Part shown: positions 36,971 through 45,626 of the stretch, one piece after another
Layout of the letters: each line of letters begins with the position of its first letter
How positions within the stretch are numbered: position 1 is the stretch's first letter
Assembly: GCF_002113025.1 (NCBI RefSeq)
Contig: NZ_NEJH01000003.1
Coordinates: 248,001-312,000 of the forward strand
Direction: 5' to 3'
Length of the DNA: 64,000 nt
From: Pseudomonas sp. B28(2017)
GTDB taxonomy: Bacteria > Pseudomonadota > Gammaproteobacteria > Pseudomonadales > Pseudomonadaceae
Translations under genes and position numbers: made by a program
The notes under the pieces: generated by a model
What the model saw: only the letters and a program-made list of their open reading frames with translations
Database searches by the model: none
What the model was told of the DNA's origin: nothing

Positions 36971-39682
36971 TTATCTCGCTGCGAAGGCTATGAGCACTTG
37001 GCCCAGCCGTTCGTTCTGTTCAGGGGTTATTTCACGTCCGGCACCATGGCCGGCATTGTCCTGCGTGATGTAGGCCAGGCCCGAGAGCCAGTCGCCTAGA
37101 TACCGTTGCGCCTGATTCGCCGGTTGCGCTGGCAGCACGGGCACTTGTCCCGGGCCAATGTCGGTGTAGAACGAAAACAAAGGCGCCTTGGCTCCGGCGC
37201 GGCTGTTCGGGCGCTCGCTCACCGGCTTCTGGAGGTAGCCGAACCAGGACACGAAATCGCGCAGCACACGTTGCACTTCCAGTACCTGGCGTTCGACCAG
37301 TTGATCGCGCCGCGCGCCACTTTGCGCGCGCTTGAGGACGGCGCGGCTCAGTTGCCCCGGCAAGTCCTGGCGATAGCCGGCGGTGATCAGTTCATCGACC
37401 ACCGCTTCCAGCAAGGCCTTTTCCAGCCCCAGCAGGTTGAGCAGGCTTTGCCGGGTGGTCAGTTCACGCAGATGCGCGATCCAGGCCTTGAACGCCGCTT
37501 TGGCGAAACGGTGTTCGTTGCTTTGCAGCTCAGGTGCCGGGGTGCCGGTATTACTGCTGACCGGCGCATCTTGGCTCAGGTCGTCACCGAAATCGAAATC
37601 GAAACCGGCGTCGTTGCCGTACAGGCTCTGGCTCGGTGTCGGGGCGACCGGCTCGTCGTTCACTGCCGGCTCGTCATCGGTTTCGTACACGCCGCTGAGG
37701 TACAGGTCGCGCACCTCTTCACTCGGCATGTCGAGTTGATCGATCAATTCGCCAAGCACCGCAGGGCGACGGCCCAGGCCTGTCAAAATCATTTGCGCCT
37801 TGGCTTTCTTGACGGCTGCGGCACTGTCGTCGTCAGCATGGTACCAGGTGCTCAGGCCGTGAGTGGTCAGGCCTTCGAGGCATTCGCTCAATTGCTCGCG
37901 GATACGCTGCAATTTGAATTCGATATTGGCCACACCTTTGAAGCTGCCGCTGAAGTGGCTGATGCCACCGTCATCGTTGCGCAGCATTTCTGCCCAGGCG
38001 TTGGCCGGGTTCTTGATGTGTTTGCACACCAGAGCGTTGCTGGCGAAGCTGGTACCCAGCGCGCTGACACGTTCCTGATAGATGGCATTGAGGCCGGTTT
38101 CCGCACCCGTCACGTCCTGCCCGATGAACGCCGCGTCCATACGCGGTTTGCGCACCAGATAGGTGTTCTGGAACGGTGTGCCGGCCCAGTCGTTCATCCA
38201 GCTCAGGCTGCCGAAACGCTCCAGCATGGTCAGCTTGACCATGCCGTTCCAGCTCTCGTCGTACTGATCAGGTGTCAGGCTCAGGGAGTTGGTAATGCGC
38301 AGGTCGAGCATGGTCAGCGCCCAGATCAGGCCGGTATCGCGCTTGCTGCGAGCGGCCGAGTCGGCGCCCTGGGTTTTTTCGATCCAGCGAGTCAGCACCG
38401 GGCCCACGTCGTTGACGTCGCTCTGCTTGGTCGAACTGGTGCAGACCACCAGTGCGTTCATTTCCTGGTTGTCGGTGTAGCGTTCGAACAAGTAGGCGAC
38501 CTTGCCGCGCAGGATCAGCTGGGAAACGGAGTTGTCCTTGGTGCAGGTTTGCGGGTCGTTGGAATCGGCGATCTCGTGCAGTTTCTGGCGCCCGCGATAA
38601 CCGGGGAAGTCCAGCAGGTCGACCTGATTGACGATGTCATCCACCGGCGCTTCGATCAGGCGGAAGGTCATTTCGGCGGTCAGTGCCGCCAGTTGCGCGA
38701 CCGTAATCACCTGACTGTTTTGCAGGCGATCGCCAACCAGCGGTCGAACATCGATCGGCAAGTCCAGCGGGCTGCCGAAGCGTTCGAGGATGTCGACGTT
38801 CATGATGCTGTCGCGCTGGCTGTAGGTGTCGTTTTCGAAACTCACCAAGGCCTTCAATGGTGCGAACACAGTCTCAGGCAGACCCAGCTTGTGCAGCGCG
38901 CCGGCCAGTTTCTGGTACACGCGTGTCAACTCGCTTTGCTCGCCCCAGAGGATCGAAAACAGCTCGGCCCGTTCCTGGAAATTCAGGCGTGGCACCAATT
39001 GCAACGCTTTGGGCCAGTACAGGGGCTCAAGCTTCTTCACCGAGTTGCGGAAGTTGTCGCGCAGGTAATCCCACAGTGACACCAGATCGTCAGCATTGAC
39101 TCCCGTTTGCAGCGGGCCGGTTTCGCGGCCTTCGAACGGTTTGAGCACGCGCTGGATGCGCTCTTCGTCGATCTCGTAAGAAATCCTCTCAAGGTCGAAA
39201 TCCTTGAACCAGGCGTTGGCGAGAATCTTCGCCAGCTCGATTTCCTTGAACAATGTAAGTTCTACCGGGAAGTCCTTGTCCTGACTTTCCGTCGCCCGAC
39301 GGCTGAAGCGCGTTACCAGGCCGGTGGCTTCCTTGCCACCACCCACCGGGTTGATGTGCTTGATGAAGTCCAGGTGCTGGCCGCCGAAATCGGTTTCCAG
39401 TTTGCCGTTCTGACCGGCGGCGAGGGCCGAAATCAGGTAGGACTTGCCGGCCTGGGACAAGCCGAAAAAGCCAATGGTCATCGGTGTGCAGGCCACACGA
39501 CCGAGGCTTTGAGCCAGGTTGCGAGCGCGGTGCAGGCGGATGTTCAGGTTGTCGGCTTCGCTGTCCAGACGCGGCGCATTGCCGCGCGTCTGGCCAATCC
39601 AGTCCAGCGCCTGACCGGCGCCTTCATAAACAGCGGCCCAACCGGCAGAGAGCTGAGTTTGATCGGGGGTCAGGTCTTTCAT
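36971..39682 (-). CDS. srfC: SrfC family protein, dynamin-like GTPase
   Basis: The product has 903 residues. The P-loop is GLSQAGKS at 74-81, a Thr that could serve as G2 is in GGKEATGLVTRF (near 120), and the G3 motif DFPG is at 358-361 in VDLLDFPGYRG. The wide gap between G2 and G3 is unusual. The protein matches what is annotated as virulence factor SrfC, named from the Salmonella SsrB-regulated srfABC genes. The biochemical role is unproven; a large GTPase acting on membranes is a reasonable inference. Its ATG overlaps the srfB stop (ATGA). Confidence 0.88.
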   Translation of the reverse strand: MKDLTPDQTQLSAGWAAVYEGAGQALDWIGQTRGNAPRLDSEADNLNIRLHRARNLAQSLGRVACTPMTIGFFGLSQAGKSYLISALAAGQNGKLETDFGGQHLDFIKHINPVGGGKEATGLVTRFSRRATESQDKDFPVELTLFKEIELAKILANAWFKDFDLERISYEIDEERIQRVLKPFEGRETGPLQTGVNADDLVSLWDYLRDNFRNSVKKLEPLYWPKALQLVPRLNFQERAELFSILWGEQSELTRVYQKLAGALHKLGLPETVFAPLKALVSFENDTYSQRDSIMNVDILERFGSPLDLPIDVRPLVGDRLQNSQVITVAQLAALTAEMTFRLIEAPVDDIVNQVDLLDFPGYRGRQKLHEIADSNDPQTCTKDNSVSQLILRGKVAYLFERYTDNQEMNALVVCTSSTKQSDVNDVGPVLTRWIEKTQGADSAARSKRDTGLIWALTMLDLRITNSLSLTPDQYDESWNGMVKLTMLERFGSLSWMNDWAGTPFQNTYLVRKPRMDAAFIGQDVTGAETGLNAIYQERVSALGTSFASNALVCKHIKNPANAWAEMLRNDDGGISHFSGSFKGVANIEFKLQRIREQLSECLEGLTTHGLSTWYHADDDSAAAVKKAKAQMILTGLGRRPAVLGELIDQLDMPSEEVRDLYLSGVYETDDEPAVNDEPVAPTPSQSLYGNDAGFDFDFGDDLSQDAPVSSNTGTPAPELQSNEHRFAKAAFKAWIAHLRELTTRQSLLNLLGLEKALLEAVVDELITAGYRQDLPGQLSRAVLKRAQSGARRDQLVERQVLEVQRVLRDFVSWFGYLQKPVSERPNSRAGAKAPLFSFYTDIGPGQVPVLPAQPANQAQRYLGDWLSGLAYITQDNAGHGAGREITPEQNERLGQVLIAFAAR

Positions 39683-42600
39683 TTGCGTTTCACACTTCCA
39701 CTGTCGAGCCAGTACTTGGTCTCGCTCAGGCCGGCGTCGAGCATGGTGTTGAGTTCCAGCTCGAGGTCGCTGCGCGGGTTGAAGTTGACGTTGTTGCAGT
39801 TGGATTCGATGTCGCGAACCGAGAGGCGGTCGCTGACCAGATCCTGCTTGCGCGTGTATTTGTCTGCCGGTTTGACCTCAAACCGCACCTTGAGCAGCGG
39901 CGCGCTGCCGTTTTCACCGATTGCCCGGGAAAACTTCTCCCGACCCGTCTTGGTGAACCGCAAGGTGTACAACGGAGAGGCGGCCCAGCGGTCAGCGGCC
40001 AACTGGCGGAAACCGAGGCGCAGATCGCCGCGCATTTCCAGCTGCGGCGTGTCGGCGGCGTCGCCAACGCCAATTTCAGGCAGCTTGATTTTGTAGTCTT
40101 CGGACTGGATATCGCGGTACAGCACGTCGGCATCCTTGATCACGTTGTTCAGGTCGATGACGCCAATGTGCTTGACCGTTGAATACGGCTTGAGCGCCGA
40201 TGCCCGGAAGTAGAAGTTCGGCACGCTGTGGTTGGCGCACAACAGGCAGAGCATGGCGCCGACCGAGGCGGTGCTTTTCGGGTCGTCGATCCGGCCGCTC
40301 TTGTGAAACGGATACCAACCGCCGGTGCGGTAGTTTTGCAGCGCAAGAATGCGTCCCGGTGGCAGCGGCAACACCTTGCGAATGAACGCCTGGATGCCGG
40401 GCAGGCGCGAAGGGCGGCCGGTCAGCAGCAAGACATCACACGGGTAATGCGCGACCACTTCACACAGCGCACCAAGAATCTTGGTGATGTTGATCTGGTC
40501 GTTGAGGAACGCGGCGTGGAGCTTTTGCAGGTCGAAGCTGATCGGCGCGGCATACAGGTCGAAACCGCTCTGACCGCCGACATCGCGGCGTACGGCGGCG
40601 TTGACGTAGTCGAGCACGGTCTTGCTGATCGCGTTGTCACCGAGTAATTGGCGGTAACTTTGCGGAGTGACTTCTTGCGGGACCTGCGGATCGTAATGTT
40701 CGTACGCCTTGAGCAGCGCCAGGCCCAGCGGGGCGAACACCTGAAGGTTCAATTGTTGACGCAGGATCATGTCCTGGGCACTGACCGACTCATCGCCACA
40801 CAGCCGTGACATCAGTGAATTCGGGGCTTTCACGCCAGCGTTCTGCAAGGCTTTTTCGAAGCTCGGCAGGACGAAGTCCTGAACCACGTCCAGCAGGATG
40901 TCGTCGCCGGCCACTTTGAAGCCATCGCGAAAACGCTGTTCGGGCACGATGTGCACGTTGCTGCCGCTGCCGGTATTACCCGCGCGGTCGAGGCGATAGT
41001 CAGTGATCACCAGGTCGGTGGTGCCGCCGCCGATGTCGATGGTCGCGATGGTGATGCGTTGGCGGTCGGCCTTGTCCGGCCGGGCGATGGTGTCAAAAAA
41101 CTCTTCCGGGTGACCGGCGAAGTTCTCGTTGACCTCGGTGTACAGGTACACCAACTGGCCGCAGGACGCTTCGTCCCATTCCACGCGGATACTCGGGATC
41201 GGCGTGCGCGGGCTGACGGCCTGATCCTGATGTGGATCTTCCTCGCCGGCATGCCAGCCGAGGCTTTTCCACACCAGGCCGATGGCTTGCAGCATGCGTT
41301 CGTTGAGGATGCTGCGCTCGGCCTGCGGCATGCCCGGCGGCACGGTCAGGGTAATGCTGTTGAGTTGGCGCGGCACGCGGGTGTGACCCTGGCGCGAACG
41401 CTGGGCCGGGCTGTTGATTTGCGACAGCGCCTGGGCCAGTACTTCGGCGAGCATGAAGGTCATTAGCGAGCTGCGTGAATAACGCGGCATGAACACCGGC
41501 AGACGATCGTCTTCTTCGAGGCTGTATAGCGCTTCGCCGGTTTCGTTGATCAGGTGCGAGAACGGCGCGGCGGTGGCGTACGGCTCGTTGTCGGTCTTGA
41601 TGTACGAGCAGTTGAAACGCCAGCCGTGGCCATAGGCGTTCTCGTCCCACAGATAGCGTTTCGGGCTGGACAGGCCAGTGGAGCCTTCGGTGCCGCGACG
41701 ACGACTGGCCAGACGGCTGGCCTCATTGCCGACACGGGCAATCGTCGCCCATTGGAACGCATCGTGACGGCCACTCTTGACCGAACAGTGGTCCTTGCCG
41801 AAATACGCCTGGGCGAATTCCACGCGGCTTTCGAACGGCAGGTTGTAGGTGTGTTCGGGGGTGATCAGGTCGCGCAGTTCCAGCACGTAGTTCTGCTTCA
41901 GCCCGGAGCCGGCCTGACCGTGATTTTCGATCAGGATGCCGCAGGTGCGTGAGTTGCCGACGTCCAGCACCAGGTCCACCGGAATAGGTTTGACCAGGCC
42001 ATTGCTGTCGTTGGCGACCACTTTCAGCTCGGGGATTTCAACTTTCGCCCGGGCCGTTGACTGCTGGGCGGCTGACGGTTTGCTCAACAGGCTGAGCAAG
42101 TTGAGGTAGTGCGCCAAGTGATAATTGGCGCGGATATCGATGTCCAACTCTGCGCGCGAACGGTGGGCACTGCCCTCATTGAACACTTCCAGCAGCCATT
42201 CGTTGACCCACGGCTGTGCCAGAAACCAGCGGGTTTCGCTAGCCTTGGTCGCCAGTTTGAAAGACACGCCGGAGCTGATGTCTTCTTCGTTTGGCGCCAG
42301 ATATGCAGTGCCGTCACGCTTGGGCATCACACGGCTGTCGAACGCCATCGTCAGTCGGTGGGTGTTACCGTCGATGTCGGGAGTCGCCAGCTTCACCAGG
42401 CGCATGCGCGACCAGTTGGTCGGACCTTCGTCGAAGCGATGCGGGGGCATGAAGCGGAAAAACGGGGTCGGCAGCCAGATACCGTCGAGCAAGTCGAGGC
42501 TGCTTTTCATGTCGACGCTGAACGCAGGTTTGGCTTTTTCAACCTTTTCCGGTTCGGGCTCGTAGAAAAAGAAGTCTTTCTCTTCGTTGTACGCCAGGCG

Positions 42601-42744
42601 GCAGATCAGCCCGCTGATCATCGGTGCGAACTCGCCCGCCGGTTCCTTGCGGGGATCCAGGCGCAGAGCGAAATCCATGAACTGGATGCCGGTGTCGCTG
42701 ACCAGCGTGACGGTGTCTTCGAATTGAGTGACTTCAGGCAACAT
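39679..42744 (-). CDS. srfB: SrfB family protein, actin/Hsp70-fold ATPase
   Basis: The product has 1021 residues. An N-terminal region of about 250 residues precedes an actin/Hsp70-type ATPase core. Phosphate 1 is VLDVGNSRTCGILIE (261-269 core), phosphate 2 is IDIGGGTTDLVI (570-577 core) and the adenosine motif is VLLLTGRPSRLPG (772-783). A further C-terminal domain of about 200 residues follows. All three nucleotide-binding motifs look intact, so it should bind ATP. It matches virulence factor SrfB; true function is unknown. It starts 17 bases after srfA. Confidence 0.9.
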   Translation of the reverse strand: MLPEVTQFEDTVTLVSDTGIQFMDFALRLDPRKEPAGEFAPMISGLICRLAYNEEKDFFFYEPEPEKVEKAKPAFSVDMKSSLDLLDGIWLPTPFFRFMPPHRFDEGPTNWSRMRLVKLATPDIDGNTHRLTMAFDSRVMPKRDGTAYLAPNEEDISSGVSFKLATKASETRWFLAQPWVNEWLLEVFNEGSAHRSRAELDIDIRANYHLAHYLNLLSLLSKPSAAQQSTARAKVEIPELKVVANDSNGLVKPIPVDLVLDVGNSRTCGILIENHGQAGSGLKQNYVLELRDLITPEHTYNLPFESRVEFAQAYFGKDHCSVKSGRHDAFQWATIARVGNEASRLASRRRGTEGSTGLSSPKRYLWDENAYGHGWRFNCSYIKTDNEPYATAAPFSHLINETGEALYSLEEDDRLPVFMPRYSRSSLMTFMLAEVLAQALSQINSPAQRSRQGHTRVPRQLNSITLTVPPGMPQAERSILNERMLQAIGLVWKSLGWHAGEEDPHQDQAVSPRTPIPSIRVEWDEASCGQLVYLYTEVNENFAGHPEEFFDTIARPDKADRQRITIATIDIGGGTTDLVITDYRLDRAGNTGSGSNVHIVPEQRFRDGFKVAGDDILLDVVQDFVLPSFEKALQNAGVKAPNSLMSRLCGDESVSAQDMILRQQLNLQVFAPLGLALLKAYEHYDPQVPQEVTPQSYRQLLGDNAISKTVLDYVNAAVRRDVGGQSGFDLYAAPISFDLQKLHAAFLNDQINITKILGALCEVVAHYPCDVLLLTGRPSRLPGIQAFIRKVLPLPPGRILALQNYRTGGWYPFHKSGRIDDPKSTASVGAMLCLLCANHSVPNFYFRASALKPYSTVKHIGVIDLNNVIKDADVLYRDIQSEDYKIKLPEIGVGDAADTPQLEMRGDLRLGFRQLAADRWAASPLYTLRFTKTGREKFSRAIGENGSAPLLKVRFEVKPADKYTRKQDLVSDRLSVRDIESNCNNVNFNPRSDLELELNTMLDAGLSETKYWLDSGSVKRK

Positions 42745-42761
42745 GTCGGGTTATTCCGTTT

Positions 42762-44141
42762 TTATTCGGCCACTTGCCGCATGGACATGGGGAATTGTTC
42801 TTTTCCGTAACCGCCGGTGCAGTCCGCGACCGTGGTCGCCCCTTTGCGGCAGTTGACCTTGGGCATGTCGTAAGTGCTGCCATCGCCGCAAACGGCCTGG
42901 CCCTGGCTGTCGATGGCCAGGCTGCCACCCTTCATAGTAGCGCTCACCGGCCCGCTACATTTCGAGCCGTCGGCCTGGTGTACAGTGACTTGGCCCTTAC
43001 CATCCTTGAGCTGGTATTCCAGACGCAGCGGTTTGCCGGTCCGGCGGTCCTGTATCCCGGCGCCTGCGCTGTACTGACCATCGAGAAACCTGGCGGCACC
43101 GTCGGCGGCGTCTGGCGGGATGCTCAGGGGAGGGCCGGGTTTTGCGGCTACGGATTTTTCTGCCTCGGGCGATGTGACATCCGGCGGCGCGGTTTTGTTT
43201 TCGGGTGGCGCGATTTTGTTTTCGGCTGCCGGGTCTTTGGCTGGGTCTTTGGTCAAGTCGGCGGGTGCTGCGTCAGCCTTGTTACCTTCGACAGCCGGCG
43301 CTTCCGCACCCTGTGTTTCGGTTATGGCGGTGCCGGTGCCGGTGCCGGTGCCGTTGGTGACGCCTACGACGGTGCCAGTCACGGGGACGCCATTGAGCGT
43401 CGTGACATCGCCGGTCAGTGGCGGCTCTTCCAGCTGTTTTTCCACCGGCACGACGCCCTCGGGCAGCAGGTCTACCGCCACCAACGGAATCGGGACGCAC
43501 CCTCGCAGGCCGAGCAACAGCCACAAAAGCAGCAGCAGGAACGGCAGCAGCAACAGCCACCACCAGCGACGCCACCACGGACGAGCAACCACCGGTACAA
43601 CGGGCGCAACAACAGGTGCTTCGACCACGGGTGGCAGCGTGAACGCGGGCGGGACCTGATAGAGGCAGTGCAGGGGATCGCCATTGCCGGTACCGGCATG
43701 CTCGAAACCCCAGAAGGTCAGCACTGGTTTGCCTTGCACCAGGTAGACGAAGTTTTCGTCCGGGAAATGAATCACGCGCTTGAGTAGCTTGCCGAACACG
43801 GCTTTGTCGCCTTGCTGCTGTTCGGCCGGATCAGTGCCCAGGAAACGCTGGCTCAATTCCTCGAGCGCGGTCTTGAGGGCTTCAAGTTGGCGGCGGGCAG
43901 GGGCACGTTCTTCTTCGGTCGCGCTGCTCCACGGGATCACATCGCCGTCGAGAGCGCTGTACCAATCGATCCGGTTGCCGAGTTCATCGCTTTGAGGGAT
44001 GGCCAGATGATCGACCAAATCGGGGTTCTTGCGGCGAATGGCTTCGCGCAATTGCAGGGCTGCCCGGTAGACCGGTTGACCTGTTTCGCCGAGGGCTGTG
44101 AATGACCCGCTCTTACCGCTGCGTAATAGTGCCCCGCGCAT
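42762..44141 (-). CDS. srfA: SrfA family single-pass membrane protein
   Basis: The product has 459 residues. The cytoplasmic N-terminal domain (1-165) holds the family pattern GQPVYRAALQLREAIRRK and NRIDWYSALDGDVIPW. One transmembrane helix (192-213), flanked by many Trp, leads to a Pro/Thr/Gly-rich linker and a C-terminal periplasmic domain of about 110 residues with several Cys. GGAG lies a few bases before the ATG. It is the first gene of the operon. The linker DNA holds tandem GGTGCC units near 43325. Homologues are annotated only as SrfA family; no activity is known. Confidence 0.85.
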   Translation of the reverse strand: MRGALLRSGKSGSFTALGETGQPVYRAALQLREAIRRKNPDLVDHLAIPQSDELGNRIDWYSALDGDVIPWSSATEEERAPARRQLEALKTALEELSQRFLGTDPAEQQQGDKAVFGKLLKRVIHFPDENFVYLVQGKPVLTFWGFEHAGTGNGDPLHCLYQVPPAFTLPPVVEAPVVAPVVPVVARPWWRRWWWLLLLPFLLLLLWLLLGLRGCVPIPLVAVDLLPEGVVPVEKQLEEPPLTGDVTTLNGVPVTGTVVGVTNGTGTGTGTAITETQGAEAPAVEGNKADAAPADLTKDPAKDPAAENKIAPPENKTAPPDVTSPEAEKSVAAKPGPPLSIPPDAADGAARFLDGQYSAGAGIQDRRTGKPLRLEYQLKDGKGQVTVHQADGSKCSGPVSATMKGGSLAIDSQGQAVCGDGSTYDMPKVNCRKGATTVADCTGGYGKEQFPMSMRQVAE

Positions 44142-44173
44142 TCAAACTCCATACGATCCGTTGCGCAAAAATG

Positions 44174-44191
44174 ACAGACAAATGTGTCTGT
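44174..44191. promoter_or_regulatory. Perfect inverted repeat upstream of srfA, candidate operator
   Basis: ACAGACA-AATG-TGTCTGT is a perfect 7-base inverted repeat, 33 bases before the srfA ATG in the divergent gap. No clear sigma-70 promoter for the srf operon is visible nearby, so a regulator binding here could be needed for expression. Confidence 0.5.
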
Positions 44192-44348
44192 ACTTGCTCC
44201 TGCAATTAGCGGACGACCTTAGTGTCATTATGATATCGCCGTCAATCTGCCGGAGGTTCAAACCTTATGAGACTAACGTAAGCGTGCGGAGGTTGCATAA
44301 GGTCAATTTTAATTGGCTTGGGAAGGCTCGGGCGTAAGCTTTTTAAGC

Positions 44349-44377
44349 TTGCTGAATCGTTTCATCAGCGCTATAAA
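44349..44377 (+). promoter_or_regulatory. Sigma-70 promoter of the DUF4432 gene
   Basis: TTGCTG at 44349-44354 and TATAAA at 44372-44377 are 17 bases apart, placing the start about 24 bases before the ATG at 44408. Confidence 0.65.
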
Positions 44378-44407
44378 AAATGCACAACTCCAAGAAAGGC
44401 TTTCTCC

Positions 44408-45619
44408 ATGTCCCCGCTCAAACTCGTCATTGCCCTTGGCGCGCTGTCCGCCTCCCACGCCATGGCCTGGGATTACGTCCTGCTCGACAGCGACAAGGCC
44501 GCGCAAAACTGGCAGATCACCAGCCAGCAACTCGGTGTGAAAACCGACCAACCCTTTTCCGTGACCCTTCGTACCTTGCACGGCGGTCGGCAGGAGGGCG
44601 TCAGCATCGTCGACATCGATAACGGCACGATGAAACTCTCGGTGGTGCCGACTCGCGGCATGAACGTCTTGCAGGCCTCGGTCGGCAATGTGCGCATGGG
44701 CTGGGATTCGCCGGTCAAGGAAGTGGTCAATCCGTCCTTCATCGAACTCAACGGTCGCGGCGGCCTGGGCTGGCTCGAAGGCTTCAACGAGCTGGTCGCC
44801 CGTTGCGGCTACGAATGGGTCGGTCATCCAGGCATGGATAACGGCGAACTGCTGACCCTGCATGGCCGCGCCGCCAACATCCCGGCCAGCAAAGTTACCC
44901 TGCATATAGATGAACAACCGCCTTACGCGATCAGCCTGCGCGGCGAACTCAAAGAGCAGGCGTTCAAGAAAGTCGACTTCTCAGTGATGACTGAACTGGT
45001 CACTGAGCCCGGCAGCGTCGCGTTCGCCCTCAATGACACCCTGACCAATAACGGCGACTATCCGAAGGAATACCAGGCGCTGTATCACAGTAACTTCAGC
45101 ACCCCGTTCTTGGAGCAGGGCGCTCGTTTCGCCGCGCCGGTGAAACAGGTGTCGCCGTTCAACGACAAGGCCAAGGGCGATCTGCCCGACTGGCAAACCT
45201 ACCGAGCACCGACCAAGGACTACGACGAGACGGTTTACAACGTGGTGCCGTATGCCGATGCCAAGGGCGATACGTTGACCGTATTGCATAACAAGGCCGG
45301 CAGCCTGGGTGTTTCGGTCGGCTTCAACACTCAGACACTGCCAGTGTTCTCCCTGTGGAAAAACACCGATACCCAGGGCCAGGGCTATGTCACGGGGCTG
45401 GAGCCGGGAACAAGTTTTTCCTACAACCGCCGTTATCAGCGGCCACTGAACCTGGTGCCGACAATTGGGCCGAAGGAACACAAGCAGTTCCGCATCAGCT
45501 ACAGCTTGTTGGCGGATAAGGCAGCTGTGGATAAGGCGTTGAAGCAGGTGAGCGAGATTCAGGGTGGGCGGGAGACTGAGGTGCGGCAGACGCCGTTGGT
45601 TGATCTCACCAAGGGGTGA
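44408..45619 (+). CDS. Secreted DUF4432 family protein (aldose-1-epimerase superfamily)
   Basis: The product is 403 residues from the ATG at 44408; the longer frame upstream lacks a plausible start and runs through the promoter. A signal peptide (MSPLKLVIALGALSASHAMA) is followed by a galactose-mutarotase-like beta sandwich, with conserved VVPTRGMNVLQA and GFNELVARCGYEWVGHPG. DUF4432 proteins belong to the aldose epimerase superfamily; substrate is unknown. Export is unusual for a sugar epimerase and suggests action on a periplasmic sugar. It is divergent from the srf operon and convergent with comM. Confidence 0.85.
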   Translation: MSPLKLVIALGALSASHAMAWDYVLLDSDKAAQNWQITSQQLGVKTDQPFSVTLRTLHGGRQEGVSIVDIDNGTMKLSVVPTRGMNVLQASVGNVRMGWDSPVKEVVNPSFIELNGRGGLGWLEGFNELVARCGYEWVGHPGMDNGELLTLHGRAANIPASKVTLHIDEQPPYAISLRGELKEQAFKKVDFSVMTELVTEPGSVAFALNDTLTNNGDYPKEYQALYHSNFSTPFLEQGARFAAPVKQVSPFNDKAKGDLPDWQTYRAPTKDYDETVYNVVPYADAKGDTLTVLHNKAGSLGVSVGFNTQTLPVFSLWKNTDTQGQGYVTGLEPGTSFSYNRRYQRPLNLVPTIGPKEHKQFRISYSLLADKAAVDKALKQVSEIQGGRETEVRQTPLVDLTKG

Positions 45620-45626
45620 CCGCTGA

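Noticed and set aside
37106..39079. 657-residue open frame opposite srfC
   Set aside because: Antisense shadow; srfC has intact P-loop and G3 motifs while this frame has no domain and no ribosome-binding site.
27694..44141. The locus as a type VI secretion cluster
   Set aside because: No sheath, tube, VgrG, ClpV, TssJKLM, kinase or FHA genes are present; only the sensing-type parts resemble type VI accessory proteins.
27694..44141. Recently acquired island bounded by a tRNA or integrase
   Set aside because: No tRNA, integrase, transposase or direct repeats are visible at either end, and base and codon use look like the neighbours; it seems old or vertically inherited in part of the genus.
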